Shown here in pieces: positions 25,200 to 36,272 of a stretch of 64,000 nucleotides of DNA (positions are counted from its first letter, which is position 1; each line of letters opens with the position of its first letter). The position numbers and the translations under genes are program-made. This stretch comes from Aquatica leii (Eukaryota > Arthropoda > Insecta > Coleoptera > Lampyridae), in assembly GCA_035610365.1 (NCBI GenBank), contig CM069432.1, positions 227,066,532 through 227,130,531 of the forward strand, written 5' to 3'. The notes beneath the pieces are model-generated. The model ran no database searches and had not been told where the DNA came from. It saw only the letters and a list, made by a program, of their open reading frames with translations.

Positions 25200-26169
25200 A
25201 GACAAATCGCTTTCTATATTTCAAAAATTTTCAGGTTTTACATAAACTGCAAAGCTTAACACAAGTAAAAATATAAAATTTTGTTTGTTTAAACGTTTAA
25301 ATCCCAGTGTTAGTCAAACAATGCTACGTATGGTATTATTTAAACTAGCAAAACTTACAATTATCAGAAAAATAAGTTTTTGCACTGTTCGGTCTATTTT
25401 AACACTGTCACTTCTTATTTATTAGTAATATAACACTATCACTATTTGCTGTTTTATTCTGGTTTTGTAAAATAATAGATTATGAGTGTCTGTTATATAA
25501 AAATACAATTGACAAGTTTTATGTTAAAGAAAAAGTAACAGATTTGCTAATTACTATATTTTTATGTTAATATTTTGTTATTGTTCAATTTTAACTAAAT
25601 TCTATTATTCGTTACTGTTAAATCGCCAAACAATATATTACATTATCGGTTATTCTGATAGCGACCAAAAACTTGTACAAATTTTTATCTGAGGAATTTA
25701 GTAGCGCTATTAATCAATACTTGTTGACGCTATATAATATTGGCTCAGCTATTTATTTAAAAATAATAAACACCTTTCTTTTCATTTAGGAACGTGTATA
25801 CATAAGTACAATTACAAACAGAAACATTATATAATGTGATATATTCGACGAACTATAATTATAAGACATACTTGCTGAATGTAAAATAGTTAAGGAATTA
25901 CAATTTACAAGTTATATTATATACTTAATCATTATCTTTGTTTTTTTTTCCAATTTCAAAATAAATTGTAAACAAATATTTTTTATCAATCAAATAAAAA
26001 GAAACATTTTATCATAATGCTCTATTCTAAAGAAAAAACTGTGATCTATGCCCATAAAAATGTTTCTGATATTCAAATAATTATTTTATATTTTTAGTTA
26101 AAATTTGTAAATAATATTGCTTTTAGAAAGTGTATTTGTAAAGTAATTCTCATTTGATCAAATTCTTCT
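25200..26169. other. AT-rich stretch without recognised gene
   Basis: No coding region, RNA gene or transposon end could be supported here on either strand. Confidence 0.4.
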
Positions 26170-26899
26170 TTTAGGAGGTTGGACAGAAGCAACTACTTCG
26201 TTTTTTTTGTGACGTTTCGTGTTTTAGATGAACATTTCCTCAGGCTCGCTCCTTTTTTGTAAGAGACAAACATTTTTAACCATTTTATCAACATAGAAAC
26301 AAAAATGTATAATTCCATAACTAACAAACATCAATACATTTTGAACGAACTAACACTGTTATAATTATAAAATTATGAAATTCAAAAAAACATTTTTTTG
26401 TTTTCATTTTAGTAACTAACCTATAAAAATAAATATAAAATGAAGCTAAACATACATAGTTAAAAAAGTTACTTACCACTGAGTCAAAAAAGATTTATAT
26501 TTGAATAAAACTTTAATTAGAAACAGAAAATTTTCCGTGTCATATTGTGTACCTTGACGAACGTAGGTACGACAATTTCAATTTTTGGTAGTGGTGTATG
26601 AACCAGGTGAAAGGTTACTAATAAGAAAAGAATTTTTGTTTGGTAACGGTAGATATAATACTAAATTAAACAATTATAAAATAACCACACTAATTATACA
26701 TTTTTTTACAGAGGTTAAAAGCGGAGCAAGCCCTAGTTTTATTATAGTTATATTAAGTTAGTTAATTAAGGAAGGTAGTTAAGTCAGTTAAGATTAGAAC
26801 ATAAGCTAGTAAATAAGTTAGATAGTTTGTACATATTAGTTTTTTGTTTGTTTTTTTTTCATTTTTTTATTTTCTAAATTAAATTATTGTATACTGTAC

Positions 26900-27240
26900 T
26901 ATGGTTATGAGTGTCCGTTCTAAAATTGACGTTTTTATGTACATTAATAAAAATCATTTGTCTTTTGTTAAAATTAGTTTCAAAATCTAATATCGTTAGG
27001 TTGTCAAAATTAAAATTATGTTGCAACTGAGTATGATGTAAAAAGAACGCGGTTTTATCGGTCTTGGAACTGTTATTAGCTTTTTTACAGTCATACTTGT
27101 GATTTTGAATACAGTTTTTTAGTTTTTATTTCGTCTCAGCAATATAACATTTGTCGCAGTCATTGCAATCAATCTTATAGATAAGACAAGATTTTTCCAT
27201 ATCAATCGTTTTATTTTTTAATTTAGTGTAAAATTTGTTG
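26900..27240 (-). pseudogene. GIY-YIG endonuclease domain of Penelope-like element 1
   Basis: Minus-strand translation gives CLIYKIDCNDCDKCYIAET, the GIY-YIG core with YKIDC and CYIAET (usually CYIGET). A stop codon follows at once, then KLKNCIQNHKYDCKK, FFLHHTQLQHNFNFDNLTI and a C-terminal VHKNVNFRTDTHN tail. The Cys pattern and the H-x-hydrophobic block are those of Penelope endonucleases, which cut target DNA. The stop and the changed Gly make it inactive. Confidence 0.8.
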
Positions 27241-27599
27241 TATAGTGTGTTGTATAATGTATTATTATATAACGCTATATTGATAGTATCGTTTTTTTAG
27301 TGCTTTAATGATTTGGTGACACAGGCCCATAATGTTAATTAAACTACCATACCCCTTACTGTCAGTGTTGGTCGTACTTAACACAGTAGTCATTGGTGGA
27401 GGATTGGGATTGGGCATTAGAGTGTTTATGGTGAGTAAACGTTTAATTACATAAGAAGGATAATTGTTATTATGCAGGATTGGTTGTAGGATTTTAAAGT
27501 TTTGCTTATGAATCTGAATAGTCCTTAAAGTCAAGATTTTGTATTTTATCAATTTTATTATGTTAATTTTTTGGTTATGGGGATGTTTCAAAGGAAAAT

Positions 27600-28550
27600 G
27601 ATGATTCTATTGGATGCCGTGGTTTTTGAGTACCAATCTATTAGGATATTGTTAAAATGTCTAAAAAAGAAATTTGATTGTTGTTTTCAACTTCTATGAA
27701 AAATTATAAGGCCGGATTGTAATTGTTGAATATGGAAAGGGTGTAGTCAGTTTGGTTTTTAGGAATGCATGTTACTACGTCATCTACAAATGAGAAAAGA
27801 AAAAGCTGAGTGAAGTTTAAGTTGTTAGTAACCCACGTTAATAAATCATGCATAGTTAGATTTGCAAAGATCGGAAAAAGGATTGCCCATTGCAGTACCA
27901 AAAATCTGCTTATTAAATTGTCCTTTACATATAAAATAACTCTGCTCAAGCAAAAAAATAGTAATATCTATAAATTATTTTGACTAAGTGTAGTAAATTT
28001 TGTTATCTTTGAACAATATTTATTGATTAGTTCTATCGTTAGATCTTTTGAAATGTTAGTAAATAACGACGCCACGTCAAACGATATAAGTATAAAATTA
28101 TCAGGTACAATAATGTTAGTAATTTTCTCTTTTAATTCTATTGAGTCTTTTACATTAAAATTAAAAATATGTGAAATGTTAACGACAATATTTGACATAA
28201 ATTTAGATTGAAAATACATTGGTGACTCTATACATGAGACAATTGGTCTAAGAGGATAGTTTAATTTATGAATTTTGATCAACCCGTAGTATTTTGGGGG
28301 TAAACCTGTATAGCAAATCAGTTTTTTATACGTGTGTTGCTTTATGTGACCCCTCTCAAAAAAGGTATTTAACGATAATATTGTTCTTCTTTTGAGCACT
28401 ACCAGTCGGATCAAAAACCACTTTTTTGTAAGTTTTAAGGTCATTTAATAAACTATCTAATTTTTTGTTATATTCTTGTGTAATGATCAAAACTGTTGAA
28501 TTTCCTTTGCTCGATTTTGTGACAATGAGATGTTTCTCTTTTTTTAAACA
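27600..28550 (-). pseudogene. Penelope-like reverse transcriptase, broken
   Basis: 28444-27968 holds the N-terminal half of the RT: GLPPKYYGLIKIHKLNYPLR, PIVSCIESPMYFQSKF, and FILISFDVASLFTNISKDL, where SFDVASLF contains the first catalytic Asp of the palm. 27949-27704 holds ILFPIFANLTMHDLL (from the PLSPILAN block) and FSFVDDVVTCIPKNQTD, so the catalytic YVDD is FVDD. 27591-27265 holds a downstream region (KHPHNQKINIIK, FKILQPILHNNNYPSYVIKR). Frame breaks near 28440, 27958 and 27700 prevent a single product. Penelope-like RT is related to telomerase RT; this assignment is by motif memory. Confidence 0.85.
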
Positions 28551-29330
28551 ATTACTTGTTGAATTTTTTAATTTGTATATAAAAAGGTCTTGGTACTTTT
28601 GTTTTTTTTGTTATTCTGGTTTGCAAAGTTGGTAATTTCGTTCACTAACCTTTCCCTGATGCCAATCTTTACCGTTGGGATTGACACGAATAAGTATGTC
28701 TTTGCAATCTTTAATTATATTAACCATCGGTAACTTTTGGTATAATTAAAAGTGAATTTAGGGCTTAAAGCCAGGCATTGTTTTACTATGTCGGAAATAT
28801 GTACGTCAGTGAGATTATTAATGCAATTTTTCGTATTAATGTTCCTGTTCCAGCTTTGACCTTATGTTATAAGACCAAGTTTTTTTATCGAGTTTGCTTT
28901 TATTTTTTCGCGTGTTATTTTGTTTTTTTGTTTTTAGTATTTTGGTCAACGTATGGAAGTCATTGACATTTAGTAAATTAGATAATTGTCGTTTTATATT
29001 GTTAATTTCTTTGTTAAGGTTGAACATACGCCAATACGTGATATCGATTTCAATATAGAGTACTGTACGTTTGAATTGACTGGTGTGGTAGGATTTGAAC
29101 ACAATAACAGAGACCATTATCGACACCTAGCGTACCTAATCCAAACTCTTGGATTGACTACATTATTCCAAACAATCGCCATCACTTTTTCTCTCTTTAT
29201 TTTCTTCATTTTTTTCAAACACGTTTCTTATCACAACTTTTGTAGTTGTCAATTTTGCTGGTGACATAGTGTTTTTGATTTGGCATTTAAAAATAGTTTT
29301 TCTATTTCTTATATACAACGGCTAGTTTAT

Positions 29331-29378
29331 GCAACTGTTTTTTCAAAAAACAGTGTTACAAAGTGCAACTTTGTGTAA
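29331..29378. repeat. Two adjacent perfect short hairpins
   Basis: ACTGTTTTTT/AAAAAACAGT and ACAAAGT/ACTTTGT stand side by side just beyond the Penelope-like N-terminal region. They may be the end of an unrecognised element; no function is assigned. Confidence 0.5.
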
Positions 29379-30257
29379 TCAAAAGTATTCATTTTTGTGT
29401 GTGTAATATATAAGGTTGGTAACAAGTACTAGCTGTCAACAGAATGTATTGACTTTAGTCAATCTTAAATTCGTCAGAATAATAATATAGTCGTTGCCAC
29501 AAAAGATGATTCCTGCGTCATCACTGTGTCGTAACTTTTTTATATTGTCTAGATTATTAATCGCATATTATCAAACGAGTTGGTTTTTAAGTTTTGCCGT
29601 CAACCGTATATTATTAATTTTTGCATTTTATTTATTTATAATTTTATAACTTTACCTTATTAAAAACTATTATTTTTTTATAAACGGTAGTGTGATTTTT
29701 AAGTAATGGGAAAGGATTGCTAATGAGATTGTTACGTAACCTTAATTTCACCTGCGTTTATTGTTATGGTTTCGCTTATATTTATTTTTTTAATTAAGTT
29801 ATTATTATTATTAGTTTTTCAAATATCATTGATTGCTACATTTAAACATTATCAAAAAGTTTTCTTCGATAACAGTAAGTGGGAATTCGGAATGATTTAT
29901 AAAACAAATAAGGTAAGTGTTTATACATTTAAAAATAGTTCATAAATAAGAAATGTTGTTATTAGCAATAAAACTATAAGCTGAACAGGAAACATTAAAA
30001 ATCTATAGTAAAAACAGTAGTAATTTGAATACACTTATTTCTGTAGATTGTACTTGTCGATAAGAGCTCTAGGGCGCGAGACCCTCAGACGTTGTTTTAT
30101 TGGCAAAACGCAAAATTTTCTAATTATTCAAAAAAAATTGCAAAATGCTTTTTTTTCGGTCTTTGATAGTGTTGACATTTCTGTGACATTATGACAAATA
30201 GGTTTCAAGCCAAATCCAAACAATGTCGATACATTTGTGGAAGTACGGTAGAGTGTT

Positions 30258-30316
30258 CTCCCACTGCTGAAGAGCCCCAAAAGGGCAAAACAGCCGTCTA
30301 GTGGTTCACTCTGGAG
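30258..30316 (+). ncRNA. Type I hammerhead ribozyme fold, copy 1 (core mutated)
   Basis: Stem I CTCC (30258-30261) and CACTG (30262-30266) pair with TAGTG (30299-30303) and GGAG (30313-30316). CTGAAGA core 30267-30273. Stem II GCCC (30274-30277), loop CAAAA, GGGC (30283-30286). The conserved GAAA is AAAA here (30287-30290). Minimal stem III and the cleavage triplet GTC (30296-30298). The lost G of GAAA probably abolishes or lowers cleavage. Confidence 0.75.
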
Positions 30317-30586
30317 GCAGTTTCACTATTGCATTGACATAGGTACCTTACAATGTTTATACGTTGTGATTTTAGTTCGCGGTTTATTTAAAACTTATTT
30401 GAATTACGCAGGTAAAATCAGCTTTCAACGTTTGCATCTCTATCGCCATTTATTTACTATTATTCATGCATAGTAAAATTATGCTTTGGGATGGCTCTGC
30501 CATCGTATTTCACTTGTCATGATCACTTCATTTGTTAATATAATGCTATAAAACTGTCTATGCATTTGTGGAAGTACAGTAGTGTT

Positions 30587-30646
30587 CTACCACTGCTGAA
30601 GAGCCCCAAAAGGGCGAAACGGCCGTTCAGTGATTTATTCTGGTAG
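30587..30646 (+). ncRNA. Type I hammerhead ribozyme, copy 2 (complete core)
   Basis: Stem I CTAC (30587-30590) and CACTG (30591-30595) pair with CAGTG (30628-30632) and GTAG (30643-30646), leaving an internal loop as in natural type I hammerheads. Core CTGAAGA 30596-30602, stem II GCCC/GGGC (30603-30606, 30612-30615) with loop CAAAA, GAAA 30616-30619, minimal stem III CG/CG around GC, cleavage after T30627 (triplet GTT). Compared with copy 1, pair C-G (30260/30314) is A-T (30589/30644), a compensatory change that supports the helix. Confidence 0.85.
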
Positions 30647-30874
30647 CATTTTTACATTTGCATTGACATTGTGACCTTGCAATATTTATAGGTTGTGATT
30701 TTAACCTGCGGTTTATTCAAACTTATTTCAATTACGCGGGTAAAATCAGCTTTTAACGTTTCCATCTCTATAGCCTTTTACTTAGTATTGTTTATGCATA
30801 GTAAATTCATAATATGAGATGGTTCTGCCATCGTATTTCACTCATGAATTATTCATCTCATTTATTCGTAACTT

Positions 30875-33384
30875 TTTTTTAATATAAGAAATATATTAAA
30901 ATGATTGTTTTTTTTATAATTTTACAACACTACAACATTAATAAAAAGAATTAACATTGTATGCAAAGATTTTGTGCTTACCTCAATTAAAACGTCTATA
31001 AACACATAAAAACGTATAATGAAAGAACGCGCACTCTATAGATGTTATACGAGCCGATCTACGCTTGGCACGTTTTTACACAAAAAACTAAGTAAATAAT
31101 TAAAAAGAAAAATAATTTTTATTACAATCTTCTGTTCTAGATAAATTTCATGTGCCGTCAAATTGACAGTATTAATTGTATTGTTTTTTGAATTGTTTGC
31201 AAAAAGGTTTATTAAAACAACATAATTTAAATACTGGTATCTATTATAAAATTTTACCAAACGTATGTTCTTAATTGTATAGTTGGTATGGCACACTTTT
31301 GCAGTGGAATCCAAAATGCTTACCGACACTTGATTGCAATTCTTGCATATCTAAATAAAGAAATCGATTCATAGAATGATAAAACGGTTTATGGAAACTG
31401 GCAATGTTTTAAAAATATCGATATGATCGAGATTATTAATTGAGAGCTATCGTCATCGGAATCATAGATTTTTAAAACATGAAATATAACATAACATAAA
31501 ATTTTAATGCTATTGCTAAATATTTTTTATGATAATTAAACTAATATTGCTTCAAAATCAATTAACATAAAATGTCGCACTTATGTACAAGAAAAGTAAC
31601 CTTAAAAGATGTGTCAAAATATCTTACTAAGAGATACCCAACTTATTAATGGTGCCAATAACTTAAATATTTTAGTCACGTGGTGACACTTAAGATTAAC
31701 AACCCTATGTTTGTATTTTAGCTATAAGTAGGTATAAACACTTAGCTTTTTTAACCAAAAACTATCTATAAACAAAATAAATATTTAATTTAATATTTAC
31801 ATATACTCTGCATTAATTTACCTATTTTATTTTATAGTTTCAATGTTAATTGTGAAAACTATTTGTAGCAAACTAAAAATTTGCAGAGTTACAAAACATA
31901 ATTTTTTGATAATTTTTCTAAAGCTTTTTTATCGTAAGAGACGCAAATGACAACTTCGTTATAATTTTTTTATCGGCTATGTTTCGTGAATTGTGCTCTA
32001 ACTGGTTAGGTTGTTAGTGTATTGTGTAGATGTTTCTTGTTTGTAACATTGCTTATTGTGTTTTGTTAAATTATCTATTTGTGGTTGTGTGACATGTCCA
32101 TATAAACAAATCTTCTTGGACCAGTTTTGGTTGGTCGTCATGAAGTGAGCATAACAGAGTCAAGAAACGTCGCCTACAAAAAAACTATAACCAAGTTGTG
32201 GTCATTTGCCTCTTCTATCTGAAGACGACATATAACTACGTATACAACTTTTTATATAATTACGTAAAAGGCTAATACGACTTTATTAAAAAACATTAAA
32301 AATACCAAAACCATCGATAGACAAAAGTAATTATCATTGTTTATCAAGTTATACACGTTTTTAAATATGACTATGAATATTTTAACAAAATAAACTGTAA
32401 TTATGATAATATAAAAGATTAATATATTTATAATTAGTAAAATAAAGTTCAATACGATTAATAAGATAAGATAATTGCGACAAAACTGTATACTCACTGA
32501 AAGTTGTTGTAGCTAGAGATGCCCAAACGTATATTACTTAATTTTCATAAACTATGCATCAAATTGGTAATTTAATTAAATGGTGTCCTTGTTACTAACA
32601 TTACTGTAACTTTTAATGCATAATAATGTCTTTATTATGGATTGTACGTCACATATTTATCAAAATTATTGAAGTACATAATTGCATCATAAACAAATAC
32701 GCATTGCATAATTATTAATAACTTGCTTTAATAAAGAATGACAACGTAAAATGTATTTTATCATTATTTGATATAACTCGCAATCATAAACATCAATGAT
32801 AAATTACGCGATTTGTTAAAGTTGAATTTTTAAACAAATAGAGACAGCAATTTCATATATGGCAAAAGAAAGAAAAATGGTTTACAATATTCTTTGGTTT
32901 TTTAAATTAAGATACAGATCGCTCAACCTACTCGATATGACTATGTCTTAGGTTTAATAGTATTTTCAACATCTACTACTTGCATGTTGACTCCATCAAT
33001 TTTTTTATTGTTTGTCAAACTTCTTTACGGCATTGTGATTAATTATTAAATTATTGACATAAAATATTATTTGAATTGCTTTAGTACGTACAGGTTTTAT
33101 ATTAATAACGTTGAATTTGAAGGTTCGAGGACAACATACGATTCCAATAAGACATGAATCATTAATTTTTTTTGTCCAATTCAATAAGTAAGCAATACGA
33201 TTCAACATTCAAAGAACCATTCTTATACTACTTTCTACACGAATTTTTTTAATTCAATTAATTTAATAGCGATTAATTGCGTACTACATTAACTGGTATT
33301 GTCAAATAGACAGAATCATTGGGCGACATATGACTTTCTTGTCTACCGCAGTGAAAAAAATTGTTCTGCACAGTCAATCTAGAA
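30875..33384. other. AT-rich stretch without recognised gene
   Basis: Open frames at 31045-31329, 32252-32497 and 33005-33208 (all minus) are short, of low complexity or hydrophobic by composition, and match no family I know. I see no transposon end or RNA gene in this part. Confidence 0.4.
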
Positions 33385-34005
33385 CAGCGCTTTCTAAAGT
33401 GGTCCTTACGGACCCCAAAATCATTCGGAGGGTCCGTGAAAAATTTTGATTTGGGGGTCCCTGAACAACGTTGGAGTCCGCGCAAGGTTTAATATAAAAA
33501 TTAAAAAATGTGCCACATTTAATAAAATGAATAACAATGAATCACGTATTAGCGATTTATATGTCCTAAGTAAAATATAAGTATAGATAAGTGCATAAAA
33601 TACAAGTAATAACAAGCATTGCGGTGAGTTAGACCTATATGTACAGGTTTATACAGGAACGCAATAGAGCCGATACCTGCACCAACTAGTCTATAATATG
33701 AGTATAAAAGAGTCGTGCATTTAATGAACAATTTAGTTCTGTGTTAAGCGTGATGTAAATGCATACAACACATTTTCTCAGTCTTGGACAAAAATAAGTA
33801 TAATTTTTTGTATTTTTACGCAAATAGCGTACTTTCGTTATTTAGGTATATTTGAAAAAAATCTATATTCTTTTTAATTTAAATTTATTGAAGCAAAGTT
33901 ATACTCTTGTTTAAATTGATTAAAAAAATTATATATCAGTTATCAGTATTTGTTTTCTATTAAAAAGTTAGTTTTTCTAACACAGATGTGTTTCTAAAGA
34001 ATATA

Positions 34006-35292
34006 CAGGGTTATTACAAAAGAAATAGACAGTTTGGAAAGCTTATAGAAAGTTTATTTTTGAAAAGTTAAGATTATTACTTATATGATTATAAAGAAGA
34101 AATTATCAAGTTTTTATTTAAAATTTTTACCATTGCACGACAAATATCAACACGGTAGTCGAATTCTTGCCACACGCTATTAAGCATGTGACGGTCAACT
34201 GTAGCAAGAGCATTTGTGATACGTTGTTTAAGTTCGTCGATATCAACAGGAAGCGGTGGTATGAAAACTTTGTCTTTTACATAACCCCATAAGAAATAGT
34301 CGCAGGGCGTTAAATCTGGACTACGAGGTGACCACGGCTTAAGCACAACGTTTTCCTCACTTGCACCGCCGATCCATCGTCTAGAAAGATGTTCATCCAG
34401 ATATTCTCTGACCTGTAAGTGCCAGTGAGGCGGAGCTCCATCTTGTACAAAAACGAAGTTATCACTATCTTCCTGTAGTTGAGGCATTAACCATTCGTGT
34501 AACATGTCTAGATAAATTACTCCGGTTACTGACACTTCGTGAAAGAAGAACCTTTTTATGAGATAAAGCGCAAAACACGTTAACTTTAGGGGAATCGCGT
34601 ATATGTTTTAAAGTCGCTCTTGGGTTTTCTGTGCCCACTAGTGTGAAAGGTACATTCATCACTAAAAATTAGGCGATTAAAGAATGTGAGGTCATTTTCG
34701 AGACATTGTTGCATCGCTAGACAAAAATTGTTACGCACGACTTTATCACCGGTATTTAAACTTTGTACTAACTGTAATTTATACCGTTTCATTTTCAAAC
34801 GTTTCCGCAAAATTTTCCACACAGTAGGTTGAGGAATTTGCAATTCTAAACTTGCTGATGTAGTCGATTTTCTTGGACTTCGTAAATAAACAACACGAAC
34901 ACTATCGATTTGTTCTTCTGTAACAGGAGGTCTTCTAGTACTCTTTCTTTTACACAGACATCCACTATTTTCGAAACGTTTATACCAGTCATAGATTGAT
35001 TGCCTTGTTGGTGGTGTTTTACCGTATTTTGTTCTTAAATGACGCTGCACAACAGTAACAGAGTTTGTTTTAGCTAATTCAAGAACACAATAAGCTTTCT
35101 CCACTTTAGTAGCGGCCATTTTGCTAGACTGGTCGTTCTTAGTTGTTGTAACAGCAGTACCAAACTAACAGTTGTACCAACATAAACTTTAAGAAATTCC
35201 CTATAAACCTATATCACTTACTATATTCAAATACACCAGTCTGATTTTTTAGAGGCTATTGAAAATGTCTATTTCTTTTGTGTTAACCCCTG
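34006..35292 (-). mobile_element. Mariner-type (DUF4817/DDE_3 class) transposon with TIRs, inserted in hAT copy 1
   Basis: Ends CAGGGTTATTACAAAAGAAA (left) and, in inverse, CAGGGGTTAACACAAAAGAA (right) form an imperfect inverted repeat of about 28 bases. TA lies on both sides (34004-34005 and 35293-35294), the target duplication of this superfamily. The homologous hAT copy at about 43045-43070 lacks the insertion, which confirms the boundaries. Size 1287 bases, one transposase gene. Confidence 0.88.
34089..35119 (-). pseudogene. Mariner-type transposase with two frame breaks
   Basis: ATG at 35119 starts MAATKVEKAYCVLELAKTNS, followed by a helix-turn-helix segment (RQSIYDWYKRFENSGCLCK; TRRPPVTEEQIDSVR; STTSASLELQIPQPTVWKIL). 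The first catalytic Asp is in LIFSDECTFH. About 34650 the frame breaks and several residues before TENP seem deleted. The middle frame (to 34540) gives TENPRATLKHIRDSPKVNVF. A second shift leads to 34535-34089 with the second Asp in FVQDGAPPH and the third acidic site in RSPDLTPCDYFLWGYVKD. All three acidic residues remain, so this is a young pseudogene. Frame repair would need only small changes, and active relatives may exist elsewhere in the genome. Confidence 0.9.
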
Positions 35293-36185
35293 TATTATTA
35301 ATGATTCTGTAAAAAATAGATATATTGGGATTTATAATTTAATATAATGCACCCTAAAAGTTATAGATTATTATTTTATATTTTTGTTTATTTTGTTTAC
35401 TTCCGCAAATACCCAATTCGCGAATGTTGGGAATTACTGTATAACACCATATTACTATATTCTGTTAATTAATTTTTTAATTATTTATTTTTCTTGAAAA
35501 ATTAATTGGTACACAATGAGCACCTACAAAATATGTGACATTTACATGAAATTTTATCCGTACATCTCAAATAATTAATTCAAAAGAGCGTTACATAGCA
35601 ACATTGTATTAAAAAAAATTATACCAATTAACAGTGGTTTTTTGCAAAAAAAATTTTTGATATATATATATATATTTTTCTACATCTTTTTGAGTCCCTT
35701 TTTTTTAGATAACGGTATGAGTAATCCGAAGCAAAAATGCAGACAATAGAATGTTGAATATATGGAATATAGATTTTTTCTATCACCAAAAAATAGTACA
35801 TTACTTATGCGTCTTCTGTGTAATAAAACGATGTCAAATGATTCAATGAAATGATATCTTTGACCGTGAACGAAAAAGGAAATGCGGGAATAACTCGAGC
35901 TCGAGCTTGAGAAAAGATGGGTCCTTTTGCAACTGGGGTCCAAACATTTAATAAAAAGTGAATTGTAGTGCACGGTAACAGCGAAGTTACTAAAAGGTAC
36001 CAATTGCGATTTAAAAGTATATTAGCGCGATATCTTAATTACATTGTGCTAATAAATTTTAATTCGTGAAAGTGCGAATGAACTTAAATAAGTAATGCTG
36101 AATTTCATCAAACAAGAGGCACCACAAAAATGATTGAAGTGCGGGCATCTAAATAAAATAAACGATGCCATTTATTGTGGAACCG

Positions 36186-36272
36186 AAAATCGCCAAGTTG
36201 TTTTATCAAAATGGTCAAATGTTTTATGAAAATTGGCAAGTGCTTTATAAAAATCGCCATGTTGTTATATGA
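36186..36272. repeat. 22-bp imperfect tandem repeat, four units
   Basis: Four successive units: AAAATCGCCAAGTTGTTTTA, AAAATGGTCAAATGTTTTAT, AAATTGGCAAGTGCTTTATA, AAATCGCCATGTTGTTATAT, each followed by one or two bases. Confidence 0.8.

Larger units (their letters stand above)
26170..29130 (-). mobile_element. Penelope-like retroelement 1, degenerate
   Basis: Minus-strand order is N-terminal region (29126-28836), RT (28550-27600), GIY-YIG endonuclease (27240-26900), then a 3' region to about 26170. The 3' region ends in a hammerhead-like tail (CCTGAGGAAATG ... CACGAAACGTCAC, 26247-26205). RT together with a C-terminal GIY-YIG domain is diagnostic of Penelope-like elements. Frameshifts and stops occur throughout. 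Confidence 0.85.
30224..30870 (+). repeat. Direct tandem repeat, 329-bp period, retrozyme-like
   Basis: Two head-to-tail units whose hammerhead positions are exactly 329 bases apart. Both begin about GTCGATACATTTGTGGAAGT or GTCTATGCATTTGTGGAAGT and share GATGGCTCTGCCATC or GATGGTTCTGCCATC near the end. Similarity fades by about 30870. No protein-coding region is present. The predicted self-cleavage product between the two ribozymes is 329 nt (30299-30627), in the size range of animal retrozymes. Confidence 0.85.
33385..35875 (+). mobile_element. hAT element copy 1, truncated, interrupted by a mariner-type element
   Basis: The left end CAGCGCTTTCTAAAGTGGTC and the following sequence match, in inverse, the right end of the hAT copy at 41154-43723. 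Examples are GGTCCGTG blocks, GAGCCGATACCTGCACCAAC near 33669, and GAGTCGTGC. Homology resumes after the mariner insertion at about 35295 and runs to about 35875, where the region encoding the start of the transposase (from about 35695, LCNKTMSNDS-equivalent) stops. The transposase body and the other end are lost. Confidence 0.75.

Noticed and set aside
29050-29130. tRNA-like B-box (GTTCAAATCC on the minus strand) suggesting a tRNA or SINE
   Set aside because: No matching cloverleaf, A-box spacing or CCA-side acceptor pairing could be drawn, and the region overlaps the Penelope-like N-terminal frame.
32252-32497. Hydrophobic 81-codon minus frame as a small membrane protein
   Set aside because: Low-complexity AT-rich sequence gives Ile/Val/Phe-rich frames by chance; there are no splice or family signals.
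35680-36003. 107-codon minus-strand frame
   Set aside because: It is antisense to the hAT transposase start, and a similar antisense frame occurs in the second hAT copy (42515-42718).
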